A DNA stretch of 64,000 nucleotides from Planctomycetota bacterium (GTDB lineage: Bacteria > Planctomycetota > Planctomycetia > Pirellulales > UBA1268). The position numbers and the translations under genes are program-made. Position 1 is the first letter of the stretch. Every line of letters starts with the position of its first letter. Below the pieces are notes generated by a model. The model did no database searches and was not told where the DNA came from. It saw nothing but the letters and a program-made list of their open reading frames with translations. The stretch covers positions 1-64,000 of the forward strand of contig VGZO01000003.1 in NCBI GenBank assembly GCA_016872555.1, written 5' to 3'. Shown here piece by piece: positions 59,921 to 64,000 of this stretch.

Positions 59921-61528
59921 TCAGTCCCGAAACCGCCCCGGCTCGACCCCCAGCTTCCGCATCCGCGCGCGGAGCGTGTGGGGATTGATCTGGAGCAGGG
60001 CCGCCGCGCCGCGCGGTCCCTCGATCCGCCCGCGCGTCGCTGTCAAAGCCCGCTCGACATGGCGGCGCATCGTCACGGCCAAGGGGACGATGTCGGCCAA
60101 CGCCGGCGCCGGCTCGACGGCGGCCGCCAGCGGCGTACTTTCGGGCACGACCTCGAACAACGTCGGATCGGTGGCCGGCACCGGCGGCGGCGGACGCCGC
60201 CCCAGGCCGAGCGCCGCCGCCACGTCGAGCCCGCGCCCGCCGCCGAGGATCGCCGCCCGATCGATCACCGCCCCCAGTTCGCGGATGTTGCCCGGCCAGT
60301 CGTATTCGCCGAGCAGCAGGAGGTCGGCGCTGGTCGGCTCGACCTCGGGAAGGCCGAACCGCACCGCCGCCCGGTGGGCGAAATGACGGACCAGCGCCGG
60401 GATGTCCTCGCGGCGCTCGCGGAGGGTGGGAAGGAGGATCGGGAACACGTTCACGCGGTACCAGAGATCCTCGCGGAACGAGCGCTCGGTGACCATCGCG
60501 GCCAGGTCGCGGTGGGTGGCGGCGACGATCCGCACGTCGACCCGCACCGGTGCCTTGCCACCGACGCGCTCGATCTGGTGGTCCTGGAGCACGCGGAGGA
60601 GGCGGACCTGCGCCGGCAGGGGGAGCTCACCGATCTCGTCGAGAAACAGCGTGCCGCGGTCGGCGCGCTCGAACCATCCCTGGTGCTGGTCGGCGGCGCC
60701 GGTGAAGCTCCCCTTCTCGTGCCCGAAGAGCTGCGAATCGACGAGCTCCGGTGGGATCGCGCCGCAGTTGACGCGGATGAACGGCCCGTCGGCACGTTTC
60801 GAGCGGGTGTGGATCGCGCGGGCGACCACCTCCTTGCCGGTGCCGGTCTCGCCGAGGATCAGCACCGGCACGTCGGAGCGCGCGACCAGCTCGACCCGCT
60901 CCATCACGTGCCGCAGCCCGGTGCGGGCGCCGACGACATCCTCGGCGATCTCCTGCCGGCCGAGCCGCGACAGGAGCGAGCGCCGATCGGCCTCGGCCGC
61001 CTGCCGCAGCGACCGCAGCTCGTGGAGCCGGGCGTCGTTTTCGAGTGTCACCGCGAACGGCTCGAGGAGCCGGGCGACGAGCGCCCGGTCGGCGGCGGAA
61101 AATGCTTCGCCCGATGCCGGCTCGAACACGACGGCGCCGAGCGGGCCATCGACACCGCACAGCGCCCCTGCCAGGCCACCGCGCGGATGGCCGACCGCCG
61201 CCACGAGCGCGGCGACCGCGGCGTCGTCGGTCGTGGCCACCGCGCCGCTCCGTACCCAGGCGACGAGCCTCCGCCACTGCGCCGCAGCGAGCGGCGTGGC
61301 CGGGGAGGCCGGCTGGGGGGCACCCGACGGACCGGCGCTCGCCACGACCTCCACGCGCTGCCCATCGGCGACGATGCGCACCACGTGGATGCCCGCCACA
61401 GGAAACGCGGCCGAGAGCACATCGGCAATCGCGTCGACCGCGACAGCAATCTCGAGGTGCCGGCCGGTCTCGCGCCACACCGCGGCGAGGGGGTCGGTTT
61501 CGGTCATGGCGGCTGCGTGTCGGATCAT
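59921..61528 (-). CDS. Sigma-54-dependent transcriptional activator with GAF domain
   Basis: A 535-residue enhancer-binding protein. N-terminal GAF-like domain (about 25-170), AAA+ domain (about 195-430) with GETGTGKE, the sigma-54 contact loop GSFTGA, and Walker B GTLFLDEIGEL, then a Fis-type helix-turn-helix (about 490-535, AALLQINPHTLRARMRKLG). No receiver domain precedes it, so it probably senses a small ligand. Two starts are possible (ATG at 61528 and 61507); neither has a strong Shine-Dalgarno. It is divergent from the DUF2292 gene, whose promoter it likely drives. Confidence 0.9.
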   Translation of the reverse strand: MIRHAAAMTETDPLAAVWRETGRHLEIAVAVDAIADVLSAAFPVAGIHVVRIVADGQRVEVVASAGPSGAPQPASPATPLAAAQWRRLVAWVRSGAVATTDDAAVAALVAAVGHPRGGLAGALCGVDGPLGAVVFEPASGEAFSAADRALVARLLEPFAVTLENDARLHELRSLRQAAEADRRSLLSRLGRQEIAEDVVGARTGLRHVMERVELVARSDVPVLILGETGTGKEVVARAIHTRSKRADGPFIRVNCGAIPPELVDSQLFGHEKGSFTGAADQHQGWFERADRGTLFLDEIGELPLPAQVRLLRVLQDHQIERVGGKAPVRVDVRIVAATHRDLAAMVTERSFREDLWYRVNVFPILLPTLRERREDIPALVRHFAHRAAVRFGLPEVEPTSADLLLLGEYDWPGNIRELGAVIDRAAILGGGRGLDVAAALGLGRRPPPPVPATDPTLFEVVPESTPLAAAVEPAPALADIVPLAVTMRRHVERALTATRGRIEGPRGAAALLQINPHTLRARMRKLGVEPGRFRD

Positions 61529-61556
61529 GGGAACAAGTTTTCCGTCACATCCCAAG

Positions 61557-61583
61557 GTCGTCCGTGATATTTGGTCGGACGAC
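61557..61583. promoter_or_regulatory. Palindromic operator candidate for the sigma-54 activator
   Basis: Perfect 8-bp inverted repeat: GTCGTCCG (61557-61564), 11-base spacer, CGGACGAC (61576-61583). It lies about 29 bases upstream of the activator ATG and about 120 bases upstream of the -24 element of the DUF2292 promoter, the usual distance for an enhancer site. Related CCGTSACAT-like half-sites flank it at about 61543 and 61587. Binding by the Fis-type HTH is inferred. Confidence 0.5.
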
Positions 61584-61705
61584 AACCGTGACATGTTCAG
61601 GAAAACCGCCGCTCGGCCCCGACCACGATGGTTCCCCGTCACACTGGGAAAGACAAACCGGCACCCACGTCACGGAGGGGCGTGCCTGGCGTTCGGATCG
61701 GGTCC

Positions 61706-61721
61706 CGGCACGGCACTTGCC
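61706..61721 (+). promoter_or_regulatory. Sigma-54 (-24/-12) promoter of the DUF2292 gene
   Basis: The 16-mer reads CGGCACGGCACTTGCC. Against TGGCACG-N4-TTGCW it differs only at the first and last base; the essential GG and GC and their spacing are exact. It lies 45 bases upstream of the ATG at 61766 and shares its region with a divergent sigma-54 activator gene and a palindrome, so it is a strong candidate. Confidence 0.8.
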
Positions 61722-61765
61722 ATACCAAAGGAGTCAGCAGTCCTTCCAATCGTGAGGAAGCCGCC

Positions 61766-61954
61766 ATGCCGGACGGACCCGACTCCCCACGGCCGATCGA
61801 AACGCAGTCCTCCGCGCAGCCGGCGACTGACGCCGTCCTGAGACGGATCGGCGACGCCCTGCGCGGGCTCCGCTTCGGGTCGGTGTTGGCGATCGTGCAA
61901 GACCGCGTCGTCGTCCAGATCGAACGAACCGAGAAAACGCGCTTTCCTCGCTGA
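61766..61954 (+). CDS. DUF2292 (YezD-like) small protein
   Basis: A 62-residue protein. The conserved part RRIGDALRGLRFGSVLAIVQ and then DRVVVQIERTEKTR is the DUF2292 pattern; the Bacillus YezD relative sits in sulfur-regulated operons. The first ~20 residues are Pro/Ser-rich. AGGAAG precedes the ATG at 61766. A near-consensus sigma-54 promoter sits directly upstream and the divergent gene encodes a sigma-54 activator, so its expression is probably switched on by that protein. Its biochemical role is unknown. Confidence 0.82.
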   Translation: MPDGPDSPRPIETQSSAQPATDAVLRRIGDALRGLRFGSVLAIVQDRVVVQIERTEKTRFPR

Positions 61955-62080
61955 TGTCGCCGCCGTGCCGCGACCGCCACCGGTCGGTGGCCCAGCCCAC
62001 TTTCCCCCCACCCTGCCCCCGGCGTAGGCTGTCGTGTTGGCCAGCCGACGACGGCCGGCCGGCGGGGCAGCCGGGGGCGC

Positions 62081-63427
62081 ATGAGCGACGTTCTCTTCCA
62101 TTATTACCGCGTCAACCCGACGACCTGGTTTTACCTGTCGTCGCTGCTGACAGTCGCGCTGTTCTTCAAGTTCAGCCGCGTGTTCAGCATCCGCAACGTC
62201 GACCTGGCGGCCCTGATCCTCCTCGCTCCGGGCCTGCTCGCCCGCGAATACGGTGAATTCCGCGACAGCGACGCCACCCGCCAGCTCGGCTACGTCTGGA
62301 TCTTCGCCGTGTCGGCGTTCCTGATGGTGCGGATGCTCCTCGACACCCTGATGGAGCGCCGGCCGCTGCTGGAGTCGAACCTCTCGCCCGGTGGCCTGGT
62401 GTTCCTCGGCGGGTCGCTGCTGGTGTTCCTCCTGGCCAACGTCGTCGTCACCCCACCGGCCCAGGAGGACCTCGCGGCCGCCGAGGCGGCGACCCGGATC
62501 GAGGCCCGTGAGCCGGGGCTCGACGCCGATCAGCTCACCCGGCTCGGGCCGGGCTACCCGCTGCTGTTCCTGCTCCCGCAGATCTCGACGCAGTCGCTGT
62601 TTTCGCCCGACGGGGCCGCGGCGGGTGCCCCGCCCGCGGCCCGGCAGGAAGTCCACGCCCTCACCGCGCGGATCATGGCGATCCTCTCGCAGGTGGCGAT
62701 CGTCGTCGGGATGGTGGTCGTCGGCTGGCGCCACTTCGACAACGTCCGGCTCGGCGTCGCCGCGGCGGTGCTCTACCTGCTCCTCCCCTCGACCGCGCTG
62801 TTCACCGGCCGCGTCGATCACGCGCTGCCCGGGGCGCTGATCATCCTTGCCATCGCCGCCTACCGCTGGCCGATGCTCGCCGGGGCGCTGATCGGCCTGG
62901 CGATCGGCACGATCTATTACCCGCTGTTCCTCCTTCCGCTGTGGTGCAGCTTCTACTGGGAGCGCGGGATCGGGCGGTTCGTCGTCGGCGTGGCGGCGTC
63001 GCTGGCGGCGCTGGTCGCGGGGTTGTGGTTCACCGCCCCCGACGCGACGGTGTTCCTCGATCAGCTCCGGCAGATGTTCGGGTGGATCTTTCCCAATGCC
63101 GTGTCGCTCACCGGGTTCTGGGGCCTGCCCGGCAACGACGCCGTGTTCCGACTCCCGGTGCTGGCGGCGTTCGTGGCGATGATGGCGACGCTGGCGATCT
63201 GGCCGCCGCGCAAGAACTTGGGGACGCTCCTCAGCTGCACCGCCGCCGTTCTCCTCGGCAGCCAGTTCTGGAAGGCCCACGACGGCGGCCTGTTCATGGC
63301 GTGGTTCCTGCCGCCGCTGTTGCTCACCGTGTTTCGGCCGAACCTCGAAAACCGGGTCGCCCTCAACGTCCTCGAGGACGAATGGTTCCCGCGGATCCGT
63401 CGGGCAGCCGACCCGATCGCCGCCTGA
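62081..63427 (+). CDS. Multi-pass integral membrane protein of unknown function
   Basis: A 448-residue protein with about ten hydrophobic segments (about 16-32, 40-52, 68-86, 100-118, 155-165, 200-220, 228-245, 250-300, 305-325, 360-385). It has no signature that I recognise: the loops contain YGEFRDSDATRQLGYVW and FTGRVDHALPGALI; the layout resembles polytopic GT-C or O-antigen-related proteins, but none of their catalytic motifs is clear. The start ATG at 62081 follows a G-rich stretch. It converges on the HEAT-repeat gene. Confidence 0.8.
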   Translation: MSDVLFHYYRVNPTTWFYLSSLLTVALFFKFSRVFSIRNVDLAALILLAPGLLAREYGEFRDSDATRQLGYVWIFAVSAFLMVRMLLDTLMERRPLLESNLSPGGLVFLGGSLLVFLLANVVVTPPAQEDLAAAEAATRIEAREPGLDADQLTRLGPGYPLLFLLPQISTQSLFSPDGAAAGAPPAARQEVHALTARIMAILSQVAIVVGMVVVGWRHFDNVRLGVAAAVLYLLLPSTALFTGRVDHALPGALIILAIAAYRWPMLAGALIGLAIGTIYYPLFLLPLWCSFYWERGIGRFVVGVAASLAALVAGLWFTAPDATVFLDQLRQMFGWIFPNAVSLTGFWGLPGNDAVFRLPVLAAFVAMMATLAIWPPRKNLGTLLSCTAAVLLGSQFWKAHDGGLFMAWFLPPLLLTVFRPNLENRVALNVLEDEWFPRIRRAADPIAA

Positions 63428-63433
63428 CACCCT

Positions 63434-64000
63434 TCAGTCGCGGCGCAGGTCGAGATCCGGCGGGGCGTCGCGGGTCGCCAGCCAGCCGCGCCAGGCGTCG
63501 ACGTTCCACTCGAAGTTGACGCCGGTGATTTCGACGAGCGCTTCGAGGACTTTGTCGTTGCGGACGCGGACCTTGCCGCGCTTCGGCCCGCCGCCGAGCG
63601 ACAGCCCGCCCCCCGACGGCGTGAACGTGGCGCTCGTCTGCCCCTCGCGGCCGCCGCCGCTGACGACGACGTGCTCGGTCTCGAGCACGCCGATCAGGGC
63701 GCCGACGGCGCCCGTGGCCCGTAGCCGGCCGAGGACCTCGGCAGCGCGGTTGATCCGGGCGTTGTCGGGCCCGGCCAGCGCCGCCACGAACAGCGGCACC
63801 ACGGGGCGCGGCCCGAGGGCGGCGAGCCGCTCGACGGCGCCGATCCGCGTCTCGGGATCGGGGTGATCAAGCGCGATCGCCGCCAACGCCGCCAACACGT
63901 CCGGGCCCGGGAGCCGGGAGAGGGTTTCGATCTCGAGGAGGCGGACGCGGAGGACCGGCTCCTTGCCGATCGCCGCCACCAGCGCCGGCAGGGCGAGCGG
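63434..64000 (-). CDS. HEAT-repeat protein, 5' end beyond the window
   Basis: The 3' part (about 188 codons) of a gene that continues past the right edge. The visible part has PBS-lyase/HEAT-like repeats (LAAIALDHPDPETRIGAVERLAALG and similar), followed by a Gly/Ser-rich stretch and a C-terminal region with WRGWLATRDAPPDLDL. No start codon can be chosen, because the frame is open to base 64000. It converges on the membrane-protein gene with 6 bases between stop codons. Confidence 0.8.
   Translation of the reverse strand, partial: PLALPALVAAIGKEPVLRVRLLEIETLSRLPGPDVLAALAAIALDHPDPETRIGAVERLAALGPRPVVPLFVAALAGPDNARINRAAEVLGRLRATGAVGALIGVLETEHVVVSGGGREGQTSATFTPSGGGLSLGGGPKRGKVRVRNDKVLEALVEITGVNFEWNVDAWRGWLATRDAPPDLDLRRD

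Overview
The window is visibly G+C-rich bacterial chromosome, and many features point to a planctomycete (Planctomycetota, probably Pirellulales-like). These include several sulfatases, a Tat-exported Gfo/Idh/MocA oxidoreductase, an ECF sigma factor coupled to a membrane Ser/Thr kinase, a LEPR-type N-terminal export signature, a PEP-CTERM protease, a large protein that opens with MRLTLRTLLAW, and giant beta-propeller/phosphoesterase proteins. There is no phage, integrase or CRISPR array. Most genes are dense, with short gaps or 4-base overlaps.

Layout. 1-324: perfect 152-bp tandem repeat. 338-8084 (minus): seven-gene envelope cluster of a PspA protein, a tandem AAA ATPase, a small protein, a substrate-binding protein fused to an OmpA domain, an ABC permease, an ABC ATPase and a membrane coiled-coil protein; a sigma-54-like promoter lies upstream of pspA. 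8350-13415: LRR lipid-free secreted protein, Gfo/Idh oxidoreductase, tRNA-His, dtd and rarA. 13650-16292: kinase/ECF sigma pair and OsmC. 16408-18297: UbiD decarboxylase. 18355-26756 (minus): hpf, ptsN, HPr, ptsI, rng, a propeller/phosphoesterase and rplU, that is a nitrogen-type PTS next to RNase G and L21. 26885-34026: planctomycete-specific membrane protein, TPR, AroE-like, HEAT, lipoate ligase and a glycosyltransferase-like protein.

34100-40233: tRNA-Arg followed by a likely island (PIN-like remnant, TMTC-like membrane protein, UDP-galactopyranose-mutase-like flavoprotein, methyltransferase), then PPK2. 40258-50412: LEPR cyclophilin with FG-GAP repeats, sulfatase, a metzincin-like protein that is in frame with an OpuC-type ATPase, a fused OpuC binding protein/permease, and a second propeller/phosphoesterase. 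50444-55291: HDAC-like deacetylase, PEP-CTERM protease, methyltransferase, relics of a carbonic anhydrase and perhaps a tRNA-Leu, and an SLC13-type transporter.

55228-61954 reads as a sulfur island: cysK, an encapsulin shell gene with a cyclic-nucleotide-binding domain, an encapsulin-type cysteine desulfurase, a sulfatase, a sigma-54 activator and a DUF2292 (YezD-like) small gene behind a near-consensus sigma-54 promoter with an upstream palindrome. As written here, the shell gene carries a 1-base frameshift and an internal deletion, and the desulfurase lacks its whole PLP-binding core, so the compartment is either decaying or mis-assembled. The window ends inside a HEAT-repeat gene.
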